Origin: an uncultured Flavobacterium sp.
Lineage (GTDB): Bacteria > Bacteroidota > Bacteroidia > Flavobacteriales > Flavobacteriaceae
Assembly: GCA_947632215.1 (NCBI GenBank)
Contig: CANROJ010000008.1
Location: 1-58,662 of the forward strand
DNA: 58,662 nt
Direction: 5' to 3'
A program made the position numbers and the translations under genes. The notes under the pieces were generated by a model that did no database searches, was not told where the DNA came from, and saw only the letters and a program-made list of their open reading frames with translations. Shown here one piece after another: positions 42,866 through 51,914 of the stretch. Position 1 is the first letter of the stretch; the number at the start of each line of letters is the position of its first letter.

Positions 42866-44983
42866 ATGGAAAAAAGCACTGGAGCAAATCCAAACTTCTT
42901 TGACACGAAAGTTCTAGGGCATCCCTCAGGATTATTTGTATTATTTTTCACAGAAATGTGGGAAAGATTTTCCTTCTATGGAATGCGCGTTCTTTTAATT
43001 CAATTCTTGACAATGTCAGTTATTGGACTAAATCCAGGGTGGCAAATGTCCATAGTGGATGCAGGTTCTATTTTTGCAACTTATGCAATGCTATTATATA
43101 TTACACCTATTTTTGGTGGTATTATCGCCGATAAATACATAGGCTATAGATGGGCAGTACTTATAGGTTCTTTACTTATGACCTTAGGACATGCCTCGAT
43201 GACCTTCGAGTCTCCATTCTATATGTATTTAGGTTTAGCTCTTCTAGTTGCTGGAACTGGTTTTTTTAAACCAAACATGACTTCTATTCTTTCCGAAATG
43301 TACAAAAGTTTCCCTGAGAAAAAAGATGGAGCATATACTATCTTCTACATGGGAGTAAATACTGGAGCATTCTTTGGGATGATGCTTTGTGGATACATAG
43401 GAGAGAGAATTGGATGGCACTACGGTTTTGGATTAGCTGGAATTTTTATGTTACTAGGTACTTTACAATTCTGGTTAGCTAAACCAATTTTTGGAAACAT
43501 TGGAAAAATTCCAAACAAAGAAAATAAAGAAGATCAAAGCGAGCCTGAAACTACTATTGTTAAAAATTCAGATGGTACAACTACAGTAGAGGTAGAAAAG
43601 TCAAACCCTTTTACAAAAAAGGATTATATTTTAATAGTATTAAGTACAGTAATTGGTTTCCTATATGCATTCGATGATCCTTTTAGAGTCATTGGTGGTT
43701 TTGGATTATTTCCAGATACTATTTTTGGGTTAGATGGAAAAACAGTTGGAATCGTTTTTGGACTTATTATCTTTCTATATTTAGTAATCTCGAGAATTAC
43801 CCGCTATACTAGGATTGTTAGAGATAGAATGATTGCAGTGATCATCTTTGCATTCTTTACTATTTTCTTCTGGATGAGTTTTGAGCAAGGTGCCACTTCT
43901 CTAGTAATTTTCGCTAGAGATAATACACAACGTATCTTAACTGGTACAATGGCTACTACCTTTAATATTTTCAACTTATTATTAACAGTTGTTCCCTTAC
44001 TGATTGTAAGTTATGTTCTTATTCTTTTAGCTAAACAAACCTACAAGAAAGCATTTATGTCTAACGTAATCTTAGCTATTACTTTCTTGGGAGTTTGGGG
44101 AGCTGCGGTTTGGATGCTAAACCGTGATTTTTCTTCTCATTCTTATGAGATAGCATATCGCGCTATTCAAACTAAAGTAATGGATGAATCAGGAAAACAT
44201 CAAGTAAATGAGCACGGTGACTTACTATACAACTATGTCCCTGTGAGTAAAAATTACATTGCTACACCTGGGCAAACCATAGTTGATCATAATGCCATTG
44301 TTGCAGATCAAAATGTCTTAACAAAAGGCACTTCAGTTATTATGTATGAAGAGCTAGGTAAATTCCATATCATTGATCAAAAGCAAGAGAATAAATTAAT
44401 ACAAGATTATAAGGAATTTGATAGAGAACCAGAAATTGTACAAGGAATTGTACAAGACACCAAGGATAATCAAGTCGAAATAACAGCTTCTTGGTTCTCG
44501 ATATTAAACTCGTTTTTCATTATAGCTTTTGCATCTTTGGTTTCTAAATTATGGGATTCTAAATACAATCCACCAGCAGCGGTAAAATACGGTTTAGGAT
44601 TAATTATTATGGCAGCAGGATTTGGTATATTAGCTTATGGTTCTCATGGAATTGGACAAGACACAAAACTGTCTATGCTTTGGTTAGTATTCGCGTATTT
44701 ATTACATACTTTAGGAGAGCTATTCTCTTCACCAGTAGGTCTTTCTTATGTTTCAAAGTTAGTACCTGCTAGAATGATAGCACTTATGTTTGGAATGTGG
44801 TATCTTGCAATCGCGATTGGTAATAACTTAGCTGCTAAACTAGGAGGTCAAATAGAAGTAATCACTCAACAATATTCACTTTCTACCTTCTTCTTAATCT
44901 TTACAATAGTGCCTATTGTTGCAGGTATATTAGTTATCGCACTAAATCCAGTGTTGAAGAAATTAATGCACGGAGTAAAATAA
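42866..44983 (+). CDS. POT family peptide transporter 3, with a ~115-residue insertion
   Basis: A 705-residue proton-coupled oligopeptide transporter. It resembles transporter 1 throughout (VLGHPSGLFVLFFTEMWERF; FYMGVNTGAFFGMMLCGY), but is about 117 residues longer. The extra part is between MLNRDF (residues 417-422) and ITASWFSILNS (from residue 539), where transporter 1 has only a few residues. The insertion is polar and beta-like (HQVNEHGDLLYNYVPVSKNY, TIVDHNAIVADQNVLTKGTS, GKFHIIDQKQENKL) and is predicted to lie outside the membrane between two helices. In mammalian PepT1/2 a large extracellular domain occupies a similar position in the chain, though no relation is implied. It starts 38 bases after transporter 2. 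Confidence 0.94.
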   Translation: MEKSTGANPNFFDTKVLGHPSGLFVLFFTEMWERFSFYGMRVLLIQFLTMSVIGLNPGWQMSIVDAGSIFATYAMLLYITPIFGGIIADKYIGYRWAVLIGSLLMTLGHASMTFESPFYMYLGLALLVAGTGFFKPNMTSILSEMYKSFPEKKDGAYTIFYMGVNTGAFFGMMLCGYIGERIGWHYGFGLAGIFMLLGTLQFWLAKPIFGNIGKIPNKENKEDQSEPETTIVKNSDGTTTVEVEKSNPFTKKDYILIVLSTVIGFLYAFDDPFRVIGGFGLFPDTIFGLDGKTVGIVFGLIIFLYLVISRITRYTRIVRDRMIAVIIFAFFTIFFWMSFEQGATSLVIFARDNTQRILTGTMATTFNIFNLLLTVVPLLIVSYVLILLAKQTYKKAFMSNVILAITFLGVWGAAVWMLNRDFSSHSYEIAYRAIQTKVMDESGKHQVNEHGDLLYNYVPVSKNYIATPGQTIVDHNAIVADQNVLTKGTSVIMYEELGKFHIIDQKQENKLIQDYKEFDREPEIVQGIVQDTKDNQVEITASWFSILNSFFIIAFASLVSKLWDSKYNPPAAVKYGLGLIIMAAGFGILAYGSHGIGQDTKLSMLWLVFAYLLHTLGELFSSPVGLSYVSKLVPARMIALMFGMWYLAIAIGNNLAAKLGGQIEVITQQYSLSTFFLIFTIVPIVAGILVIALNPVLKKLMHGVK

Positions 44984-45007
44984 AATTTAAATTTAATAAT
45001 AGATTAT

Positions 45008-45460
45008 ATGAGAAAAATATTTCTTTTATTTACCGTATGTCTTCTTAGTTTTACTTCTTATTCTCAAGAAGTAAACTGGTTGTCCTTTGACGAGGCAATA
45101 CAGGCGCAGAAAAAAAATGGTAAACCTATTTTCATGGATGCCTACACGGCTTGGTGTGGACCTTGTAAAATGCTAGATAAAAATACTTTTCAAGATCCTG
45201 CAATTGCAGAACTTATAAACACTAAATACAACGCAGTGAAGTTTGATGCAGAGGGGACTGAAGTTATTAATTACAAAGGGCAACAATACACTAACCCAGA
45301 TTATGACTCAAATAGAAAAGGAAGAAATGCTACACATGAATTCACTCGTTTTTTAAATATTCCTGGCTATCCTTCTATGGTAGTTTTTGATAAAGATTTA
45401 AATGTTAACGATGTTATTGTAGGATATAAAACTCCGGAGGAATTATCTCCATTGTTGTAG
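45008..45460 (+). CDS. Periplasmic thioredoxin family protein
   Basis: A 150-residue exported thioredoxin-fold protein. Residues 1-19 are a signal peptide (SFTSYSQ). The active site is WCGPCK with the usual YTAWCGPCKMLDKNTF surroundings, and the cis-proline lies in IPGYPSMVVF. It resembles the DUF255-like/DsbD-gamma thioredoxins of Bacteroidota rather than cytosolic TrxA. It starts 25 bases after the third POT gene and ends at a strong terminator, so it is the last gene of the DPPIV/POT operon. It probably keeps periplasmic proteins reduced; a direct role with the transporters is not shown. Confidence 0.88.
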   Translation: MRKIFLLFTVCLLSFTSYSQEVNWLSFDEAIQAQKKNGKPIFMDAYTAWCGPCKMLDKNTFQDPAIAELINTKYNAVKFDAEGTEVINYKGQQYTNPDYDSNRKGRNATHEFTRFLNIPGYPSMVVFDKDLNVNDVIVGYKTPEELSPLL

Positions 45461-45480
45461 CTAAAAACAATAATTAATAT

Positions 45481-45516
45481 AAAAAATACCCCAAAAAAGC
45501 TTTTGGGGTATTTTTT
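45481..45516. terminator. Terminator between the thioredoxin and C40 peptidase genes
   Basis: A 16-bp stem, AAAAAATACCCCAAAA / TTTTGGGGTATTTTTT, around a 4-base AAGC loop. It is symmetrical and suits both converging genes. Confidence 0.9.
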
Positions 45517-45541
45517 GTTTTATAATAATTGATATTCAATA

Positions 45542-46174
45542 TTAAATACTCTGAAATTCTAAGACACGGTTGATTTGAACAAATCTACTGCGATAATAAT
45601 TTTCTTTAGTAGAAGAAACTATCACACCTTTTGAGGTAGAGGAGTGTATAAACTTAATTTCATCCTTTAAAACTTCCGTAATAATACCCACATGGTTAAT
45701 TCTACTACCTTTAGTTTTAAAGAAAATCAAATCTCCTTTTTGTGCTCTATCCTTTTTAATTGTTTCTCCTACCTTAGCCATATCGACAGAACGGCGCGGA
45801 AGATTCACAGTAGTCTGTGCAAAGGCATTAATAACTAACCCCGAACAATCTATCCCATTGTTGCTGGTACCACCATAGCGATAACGAACACCATAAAAAT
45901 CAAAGGCTGAATTAATCACTTGACTAGAAACATAGGAGCCTTCTAATTGTCTTTGCTGACTTTCGTAAATAAATTGCTCTAATAAGGCATCTAATTGTTT
46001 TTGCAGTTCTTTATCGTGCTTCGTACTTTGGGCTAAAATGATGGTCTTATCCTTATCTTGATCAACACCAAGATAATCATTAGATATTCCACTAGCCTGT
46101 GCCCCACAGACACTATTGGCTACAAAGAAAGTAGCACAGAAAGTTTTTGTCGCTAAACCAATTAACTTTGCCAT
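45542..46174 (-). CDS. C40 (NlpC/P60) family peptidase
   Basis: A 210-residue exported peptidase that cuts peptidoglycan stem peptides. A signal peptide (residues 1-26, ending CGAQA) is followed by an acidic linker, then the catalytic domain from ~residue 88: YRYGGTSNNGIDCSGLVINAF (catalytic Cys), KGSRINHVGIITEV (catalytic His) and IKFIHSSTSKG (third polar residue), completing the Cys-His-His triad. The gene ends the surE-lpxB operon: it begins 9 bases after the lpxB stop. It also has a -7-like box (TAAATTTG) 4 bases before its ATG that would give a leaderless mRNA. The peptidase type is clear; the exact bond cut is not. Confidence 0.9.
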   Translation of the reverse strand: MAKLIGLATKTFCATFFVANSVCGAQASGISNDYLGVDQDKDKTIILAQSTKHDKELQKQLDALLEQFIYESQQRQLEGSYVSSQVINSAFDFYGVRYRYGGTSNNGIDCSGLVINAFAQTTVNLPRRSVDMAKVGETIKKDRAQKGDLIFFKTKGSRINHVGIITEVLKDEIKFIHSSTSKGVIVSSTKENYYRSRFVQINRVLEFQSI

Positions 46175-46178
46175 AGTA

Positions 46179-46186
46179 CAAATTTA
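46179..46186 (-). promoter_or_regulatory. Candidate -7 box (TAAATTTG) abutting a leaderless start
   Basis: Minus-strand TAAATTTG ends 4 bases (TACT) before the ATG of the C40 peptidase and overlaps the lpxB stop codon. Transcription would begin at or next to the start codon. The same string TTGTACTATG occurs at two other genes. Confidence 0.4.
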
Positions 46187-47308
46187 TTTATTCTTAGTCT
46201 GTATGTTATCTATAATTTCTCTGGCAGTAACTTCACTTGCACCACTACCACCTAATCTAGCAATTAGCTGATCGTATTGCTCAATTAATATAGATCGGTA
46301 ACTAGGATCTAGTAACTTATTTAGCTCCTTTTTAATCCTGGTTGGGTTACAATCCTTTTGAATTAATTCTACCACCAGCTCTTTATCCATAATAAGATTC
46401 ACTAAAGATATGAATTTCAAGGTAATAATTCGCTTTGCAATCTGAAAAGAAATTTCATTACCTTTATATAATACTACTTGTGGCACCTTAAATAAAGCCG
46501 TTTCTAAAGTTGCAGTACCACTAGTTACTAAAGCAGCATATGCTAAATTCAAAAGTGCATAAGTCTGATTAAACACAACCTTAATGTCCTTATCACCAAT
46601 AAATTGTTGATAAAATTCTATTGTTTGACCAGGAGCTCCAGCTATTATAAATTGATATTGTGGATAATCATCCACCACAAGAAGCATCTGCTCTAATAAT
46701 TTACTGATTTCTTGTTTTCTACTTCCTGGTAAAAGAGCAATAATTGGCCTTGAATCAAGGTGATTCTGTTTTAAAAAATCATCATGATAACTAAGCTTAT
46801 AATTGTCGATTGCATCAATTAAAGGATGTCCAACAAAACTAACAGGAAAATTATGCTTATTCTGGTAAAAATCCTTCTCAAAAGGCAAGATAACATACAT
46901 GTAATCTACATCTCTTTTAATAGCCTTAATTCTATTTTCCTTCCACGCCCAAATTTGTGGAGAAATATAATAATGCGTAGGAATACCTATTTTTTTTGCC
47001 CATTTTGCAATACGCATATTAAATCCAGGATAGTCAATAAAGATTAAAACATCTGGTTTAAATGCCAATATATCTTTTTTACAAAAAGATATATTCTTTA
47101 AAATGGTGCCTAAATTCTGGATTACTTCTACGAACCCCATAAAGGCAAGGTCTTTATAATGCTTAACTAAAGTCGCACCTTGGCTTTGCATTAAATCTCC
47201 ACCCCAACATTGAATCACAGCATTGGAATCATTTGCTTTAATCGCTTTAATTAAATTTGACCCATGTAAGTCTCCGGAAGCTTCTCCTGCTATAATATAA
47301 TATCTCAT
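46184..47308 (-). CDS. lpxB: Lipid-A-disaccharide synthase
   Basis: A 374-residue peripheral membrane glycosyltransferase (GT19) that joins UDP-diacylglucosamine and lipid X to make the lipid A disaccharide. It opens with the family motif IAGEASGDLHGSNLIKAIK and carries MGFVEVIQNLGTILKN, FIDYPGFNMRIAKWAK, the ISPQIWAWKENRIKAI segment, VGHPLID, and ALLPGSRKQEISKLL in the nucleotide-binding half, plus SGTATLETALFKVPQVVLYK near residue 270. The start directly follows the stop of a small membrane protein gene, with no gap. Linkage with surE is common in Bacteroidota. The call is secure. Confidence 0.96.
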   Translation of the reverse strand: MRYYIIAGEASGDLHGSNLIKAIKANDSNAVIQCWGGDLMQSQGATLVKHYKDLAFMGFVEVIQNLGTILKNISFCKKDILAFKPDVLIFIDYPGFNMRIAKWAKKIGIPTHYYISPQIWAWKENRIKAIKRDVDYMYVILPFEKDFYQNKHNFPVSFVGHPLIDAIDNYKLSYHDDFLKQNHLDSRPIIALLPGSRKQEISKLLEQMLLVVDDYPQYQFIIAGAPGQTIEFYQQFIGDKDIKVVFNQTYALLNLAYAALVTSGTATLETALFKVPQVVLYKGNEISFQIAKRIITLKFISLVNLIMDKELVVELIQKDCNPTRIKKELNKLLDPSYRSILIEQYDQLIARLGGSGASEVTAREIIDNIQTKNK

Positions 47309-47587
47309 CTACATTACAAGGGTTACGAATGTTAAAATAATAACTGCTAAAATACAGCCATTTGCGTAATTATCTAATTTTCTATTTATAAAAATACTAA
47401 ATAATAGTAAATTAAAAATAGAACCTATAGCAATTATCTTTCCAAGCATTTTAGATTTTATGATAAAATCTAAATCTAAAAAAAAATCAAAATGCGTAAA
47501 CACCCTAAGATAGAATTCACTGCCTAGGATAGTAACCACTAAGGCACTAAAAAAACCAATTAATAACTGTTTTACTCTGTAGTTCAT
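47309..47587 (-). CDS. Small membrane protein between surE and lpxB
   Basis: A 92-residue protein with two or three predicted transmembrane helices (GFFSALVVTILGSEFYLRVF, IIAIGSIFNLLLFSIFI, ILAVIILTFVTLVM). I do not recognise a family. The start ATG at 47587 shares one base with the surE stop (TAATG), and the stop is directly followed by the lpxB ATG, so its translation is coupled on both sides. An in-frame upstream TTG at 47599 is less likely. Coupling to lpxB suggests a role at the membrane where lipid A is made, but this is inference. Confidence 0.75.
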   Translation of the reverse strand: MNYRVKQLLIGFFSALVVTILGSEFYLRVFTHFDFFLDLDFIIKSKMLGKIIAIGSIFNLLLFSIFINRKLDNYANGCILAVIILTFVTLVM

Positions 47588-48357
47588 TATAAATCCCAAG
47601 CATTTAAGCGGTTAATACTATGATAGGCTGTTAAATCAAAATGAACTGGTACTATAGAAATATATCCATTACTCAAGGCCCACTCATCGGTATCTTCTCC
47701 TTTATCAAAATTTACGAACTCTCCTTTCAACCAATAATACTCCTTGCCATGAGGAGAGACTCTTTTATCAAACTCTTCTTCCCAGGTAGCTTTAGCTTGA
47801 CGACAAATTCTCACACCCTTTATCTGATTGAATAAAAGTTTTGGAAAGTTCACATTAAGTACAACATCTGTAGGAATCCCTTTCTCTAAAGCTTTTGCAG
47901 TTATGGTCTTGATAAAAGGTTTAATTTGTTCAAAATCTGCATCCCAAGAAAAATCTAGCAAAGAGAATCCTATTGCCGGAATCCCACTCATACCAGCCTC
48001 TAAAGCTGCACTCATGGTTCCAGAATAAATTACATTAATTGACGAATTAGACCCATGGTTAACCCCGGAGACACATAAATCTGGTGTACGATCTAAAACT
48101 TGACTCAAAGCAATTTTTATACAATCTACTGGAGTACCTGAGCATGCGTATTCTGCCACCAAAGTACTATCTATATTCACTTTCTCTAAGGTTAAAGTAT
48201 TATTAAGGGTCATAGCATGTCCCATGCCTGATTGAGCTTTATCTGGGGCCACAACAACAACTTCTCCAAGTTCTTTCATTACATCGATCAATGCTCGCAT
48301 CCCTGGAGCAGTAATACCATCATCATTGGTCACTAATATCAGTGGTCTTTTTGTCAT
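47587..48357 (-). CDS. surE: 5'/3'-nucleotidase SurE
   Basis: A 256-residue cytosolic metal-dependent phosphatase acting on nucleoside monophosphates, linked to stress survival. The opening ILVTNDDGITAPGMRALI carries the metal-binding Asp pair; APDKAQSGMGHAMTL, YACSGTPVDCIKIAL, and CVSGVNHGSNSSINVIYSGTMSAALEA complete the active site. Length matches E. coli SurE (253). It is the first gene of the surE / small membrane protein / lpxB / C40 operon, with a candidate -7 box 20 bases before the ATG. Confidence 0.96.
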   Translation of the reverse strand: MTKRPLILVTNDDGITAPGMRALIDVMKELGEVVVVAPDKAQSGMGHAMTLNNTLTLEKVNIDSTLVAEYACSGTPVDCIKIALSQVLDRTPDLCVSGVNHGSNSSINVIYSGTMSAALEAGMSGIPAIGFSLLDFSWDADFEQIKPFIKTITAKALEKGIPTDVVLNVNFPKLLFNQIKGVRICRQAKATWEEEFDKRVSPHGKEYYWLKGEFVNFDKGEDTDEWALSNGYISIVPVHFDLTAYHSINRLNAWDL

Positions 48358-48377
48358 TTTTGTATTTTTAACTCTAG

Positions 48378-48385
48378 CAAATTTA
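48378..48385 (-). promoter_or_regulatory. Candidate -7 box (TAAATTTG) for the surE operon
   Basis: Minus-strand TAAATTTG fits TAnnTTTG and ends 20 bases before the surE start, a normal short leader. Confidence 0.42.
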
Positions 48386-48557
48386 CTAATTAAAACTTTA
48401 ACCTAGAATCCTTAAAGAAGTATTCATTGCCTAATAATAGTGAGTAGTTGAGAAAAACATATCCCTTTAACAAATAATTATCGCCCTTTGCGTCTATATC
48501 TTTGCTTTTTTAATTACTTTAGTTGAAAACTATTTAATGAATACTATTTGGCTGTTT

Positions 48558-50816
48558 ATGAAAAAAAATTTTAAGGTTATAATACTTCTTTTAGGAGTAT
48601 CGGCATTGCTGTGGAGTTTTATGCCAAAAGATCCTAAAGATAGTCCAGAGAAAGATCAACTTCTTCTTGAGCTTGTTACTTATCTTTTGGAACAAACCCA
48701 TTACGATCCAGCGAAGATAGATGATGAATTTTCACAAAGTGTATATAAAACTTATTTAGGGGCTCTTGATCCAATGAAGCGCTATCTAATACAATCAGAT
48801 ATCGATGAATTTGCTGTATACGAACTTTTAATTGATGATATGCTTCAATTAAAAGATTTAACCTTTTTTGATATAACCCAAGAAAGAATTACCCAAAGAA
48901 TGTTAGAAGCTGAGGCTATTTATAAAGAAATATTAGAAGAACCTTTCGACTTTACAATACACGAGGAATTTGATGCTGATTATGAAAACCTTCCTTATGC
49001 TAAAGACAAAGAAGAATTAAAACACAGATGGAAAAAGCAATTAAAACTAAATGCCTTATCTACAATCACAGACAATCTGAAAGTTCAACAAAAAAAATTA
49101 GATAAAGATTCTAATGATGAATCAACAGACCAAACTATAGAGGAAGTAACGGATTTAGCTATAATAGAACCTGTTGGTAGTGATACACAAGAGGTGAAAA
49201 AAGATTCTTTAGACATAAAACCTATAGAAATCAAATCTTTTGAACAACTAGAAATAGACGCAAGAGAATCTTTAGCAAAGTCGCTAGATGATTATTTTGA
49301 AGCTATGCATGACTTACAGCGTAAAGATTGGTTTACCGTATACATCAACTCCATTATGGAACGCTACGACCCACATACTTTATATTTTGCACCAGAGGAA
49401 AAAGATCGTTTTGACGCTAGTATGAGTGGGAATTTCGAAGGTATCGGAGCTGTACTACGCAAGAAATCCGATGGGATAGAAATCAACGAACTAGTAACAG
49501 GAGGACCAGCATGGAAAGGAAAAGAAATTGAAGTTGGAGATGTTATTCTAAAAGTTGCGCAAGGTAAAGATGAAGAACCTGTCGATATTGTAGGAGTTAG
49601 ACTAGAAGATGTTGTAAAACAAATAAAAGGAAAAAAAGGAACTACAGTATATTTAACCATTAAGAAAATTGACGGAACAATTAAGGTTATCCCTATAATG
49701 CGTGAGGTAATTGAAATAGAAGAAACCTACGCTAAGAGCTCTATTATTGAAGATAATGGTAGAAAATATGGTGTAATCCACTTACCTAAGTTCTATATAG
49801 ACTTTGAAAATAAAGATCGCAGAAATGCTTTTACGGATGTTCAAAAAGAAATTATAGAACTAAAAGAACAAGGAATTGATGGAATTATAATGGACCTTAG
49901 AAATAATGGTGGAGGTTCTCTTTCTACAGTAATTGACATGGTAGGTCTATTTGCTAAACAAGGACCTGTGGTACAGGTTAAGGCTTCTAAAGGAAAACAA
50001 CAAATTTTAGACGATAAAGGAACTGATATTGTTTGGGATGGACCATTAGTGGTTTTAGTAAATAACTTCTCTGCATCTGCATCTGAAATTTTTGCAGCAG
50101 CTATCCAAGATTATAAACGTGGAGTAGTAATTGGAAGTAAACATACCTACGGTAAAGGAACTGTACAGAACCTTATCGATTTAAATGATCTTCTAAAAAA
50201 ACAACCTTACGGCGATTTAGGAGCATTAAAGGTTACTCTTCAAAAATTCTATAGAATAAATGGTGGTTCTACTCAAAAAGAAGGAGTGATTAGTGATATA
50301 GTTCTTCCGGACCGCTATTCTTATATCGATATGGGAGAAAGAGACTTAGAAAATGTTATGCCTTGGGATAAAATCGAACGTGCTCCATACACTCCTTATG
50401 ACAATGATTTTTCGGCTAGTATTAAAAAGAGTCAAGAACGTATTGCTAAAAACCCTCAGTTTATTTTAATTGACGAAAATGCACAGTGGATTAATAAACG
50501 TAAGGATGAAAAGGTTTTTTCATTAAACTTAGAAGAGTTTCAAGAGAAACAGAAAGAAACAGAAGAAATAGCTAAAAAATTCAAACCTATTTCCGAATAC
50601 AAAAACAAGCTAAATTTTGCATCTTTACCTAGTGAAATGCAAAGAGTAGAACAAGACTCTTTGATGGAAATTAAAAGAGATAGATGGCATGAAATGCTAA
50701 AAAGCGATGTTTATATTGAAGAAGGAGTAAATATTTTAAAAGACTTAAAAGACAGTAATACTTCTACAAAGATTAAGAAAATCGATACAAAGATTAACTA
50801 TTCACAATCGAATTAA
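48558..50816 (+). CDS. C-terminal processing peptidase Prc/Tsp (S41)
   Basis: A 752-residue periplasmic protease that trims the C-termini of proteins. A signal anchor (residues 1-21) is followed by the N-terminal helical domain (~residues 25-280, with an acidic low-complexity segment DSNDESTDQTIEEVTDLA near 180-200), a PDZ domain (NFEGIGAVLRKKSDGIEINELV, ~residues 285-390), and the S41 core with GIIMDLRNNGGGSL, the serine cluster NNFSASASEIFAAAIQDY and the lysine in HTYGKGTVQ, so the Ser-Lys dyad is intact. The closing domain is like E. coli Prc (682). I start at 48558 because the earlier ATG adds seven residues before the signal anchor. The OppC-like gene follows by 2 bases. Confidence 0.94.
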   Translation: MKKNFKVIILLLGVSALLWSFMPKDPKDSPEKDQLLLELVTYLLEQTHYDPAKIDDEFSQSVYKTYLGALDPMKRYLIQSDIDEFAVYELLIDDMLQLKDLTFFDITQERITQRMLEAEAIYKEILEEPFDFTIHEEFDADYENLPYAKDKEELKHRWKKQLKLNALSTITDNLKVQQKKLDKDSNDESTDQTIEEVTDLAIIEPVGSDTQEVKKDSLDIKPIEIKSFEQLEIDARESLAKSLDDYFEAMHDLQRKDWFTVYINSIMERYDPHTLYFAPEEKDRFDASMSGNFEGIGAVLRKKSDGIEINELVTGGPAWKGKEIEVGDVILKVAQGKDEEPVDIVGVRLEDVVKQIKGKKGTTVYLTIKKIDGTIKVIPIMREVIEIEETYAKSSIIEDNGRKYGVIHLPKFYIDFENKDRRNAFTDVQKEIIELKEQGIDGIIMDLRNNGGGSLSTVIDMVGLFAKQGPVVQVKASKGKQQILDDKGTDIVWDGPLVVLVNNFSASASEIFAAAIQDYKRGVVIGSKHTYGKGTVQNLIDLNDLLKKQPYGDLGALKVTLQKFYRINGGSTQKEGVISDIVLPDRYSYIDMGERDLENVMPWDKIERAPYTPYDNDFSASIKKSQERIAKNPQFILIDENAQWINKRKDEKVFSLNLEEFQEKQKETEEIAKKFKPISEYKNKLNFASLPSEMQRVEQDSLMEIKRDRWHEMLKSDVYIEEGVNILKDLKDSNTSTKIKKIDTKINYSQSN

Positions 50817-50818
50817 CA

Positions 50819-51910
50819 ATGATTGAATCCAGTAATTCAAATATTAAGCTAGCGCTCCAAAAATTTAAATCAAATTTTTGGGGCGTTTTGTCTTTTTGGA
50901 TAATTATCTTTCTCTTTATCTTATCCATAGGAGCTTTTCTGGTAATTCCTGACCAGGCAAAGAATGCCAACACCTCAGATTTAGCTATACATTCTAAATC
51001 TCCTGGATTTCAAGTCAGTCAAATCATTCTACCTCAGAAACAATCCAGAACTATTAAGGATTTTCTTGTAGGTAGAACAGATATGATAAACCCAATAAAT
51101 ATTGACACCTTTTTTATAAAGAACGATAGTATTTACTATTTACCTTATTCCAACGAACAACATCATACTTCACTACAAGCTCTTAGTTTAGATAATTGGA
51201 AACCTCACACACCCTTAAAACAGATTGTAGTTAAACGCACCTTTTACCTTGGAACTGATAATCAAGGTAGAGATTTTCTTTCTCGCTTAGTTCTTGGATC
51301 ACGTGTTTCTATAAGTATCGGATTTGTAGCAGTAAGTATATCACTGATATTAGGAGTTACTTTAGGTAGTATCGCAGGATACTACGGAGGAAAAGTAGAT
51401 GGTTTTATTCAATGGATAATAAATATCTTTTGGTCTATACCTACTCTATTATTAGTAATAGCTATTACACTAGCATTAGGCAAGGGATTTTGGCAAGTTT
51501 TCATTGCTGTAGGCTTAACTATGTGGGTCGAGGTTGCAAGAGTAATAAGAGGGCAAATTATTTCATTAAAACAACAACAATACATTATTGCAGCAAAAGC
51601 ACTTGGTTACAGTAATTTTAGAATTATAACTAAACATATCCTGCCAAATGCACTAGCCCCAATAATTGTAATTTCAGCAGCTAACTTTGCATCAGCTATC
51701 CTCATGGAAAGTGGTCTAAGTTTTTTAGGTATTGGTACCCAAATACCTACACCTAGCTGGGGAGCAATGATAAAAGAAAACTACAATTATATCTTAGTGG
51801 GCAAAGCTTATTTAGCCTTATTTCCAGGATTTGCAATGTTTGTATTAGTTGTAAGCTTCATGATGATAGGAAATACTTTAAGAGATGCCTTAGATGTCAA
51901 AACAAAATAA
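50819..51910 (+). CDS. OppC-like ABC transporter permease
   Basis: A 363-residue inner-membrane permease of the peptide/nickel class. One helix is at residues 20-42, then ~100 residues of external domain (HSKSPGFQVSQIILPQKQS, IDTFFIKNDSIYYLPYSN, TFYLGTDNQGRDFLSRLVLG), then five helices with the permease loop (IAAKALGYSNFRIITKHILPNALAPIIV). GTDNQGRD is the typical OppC/DppC entry point. The external segment is longer than in enterobacterial OppC. No OppB, OppD/F or binding protein is next to it, so the other subunits must be elsewhere. It is placed 2 bases after the Prc gene, so the two share a transcript. Confidence 0.92.
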   Translation: MIESSNSNIKLALQKFKSNFWGVLSFWIIIFLFILSIGAFLVIPDQAKNANTSDLAIHSKSPGFQVSQIILPQKQSRTIKDFLVGRTDMINPINIDTFFIKNDSIYYLPYSNEQHHTSLQALSLDNWKPHTPLKQIVVKRTFYLGTDNQGRDFLSRLVLGSRVSISIGFVAVSISLILGVTLGSIAGYYGGKVDGFIQWIINIFWSIPTLLLVIAITLALGKGFWQVFIAVGLTMWVEVARVIRGQIISLKQQQYIIAAKALGYSNFRIITKHILPNALAPIIVISAANFASAILMESGLSFLGIGTQIPTPSWGAMIKENYNYILVGKAYLALFPGFAMFVLVVSFMMIGNTLRDALDVKTK

Positions 51911-51914
51911 TATA

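Noticed and set aside
39491..44983. Recombination or assembly duplication of the POT genes
   Set aside because: Transporters 1 and 3 are similar but diverged along their whole length and differ by a long insertion, so the array is not an assembly error.
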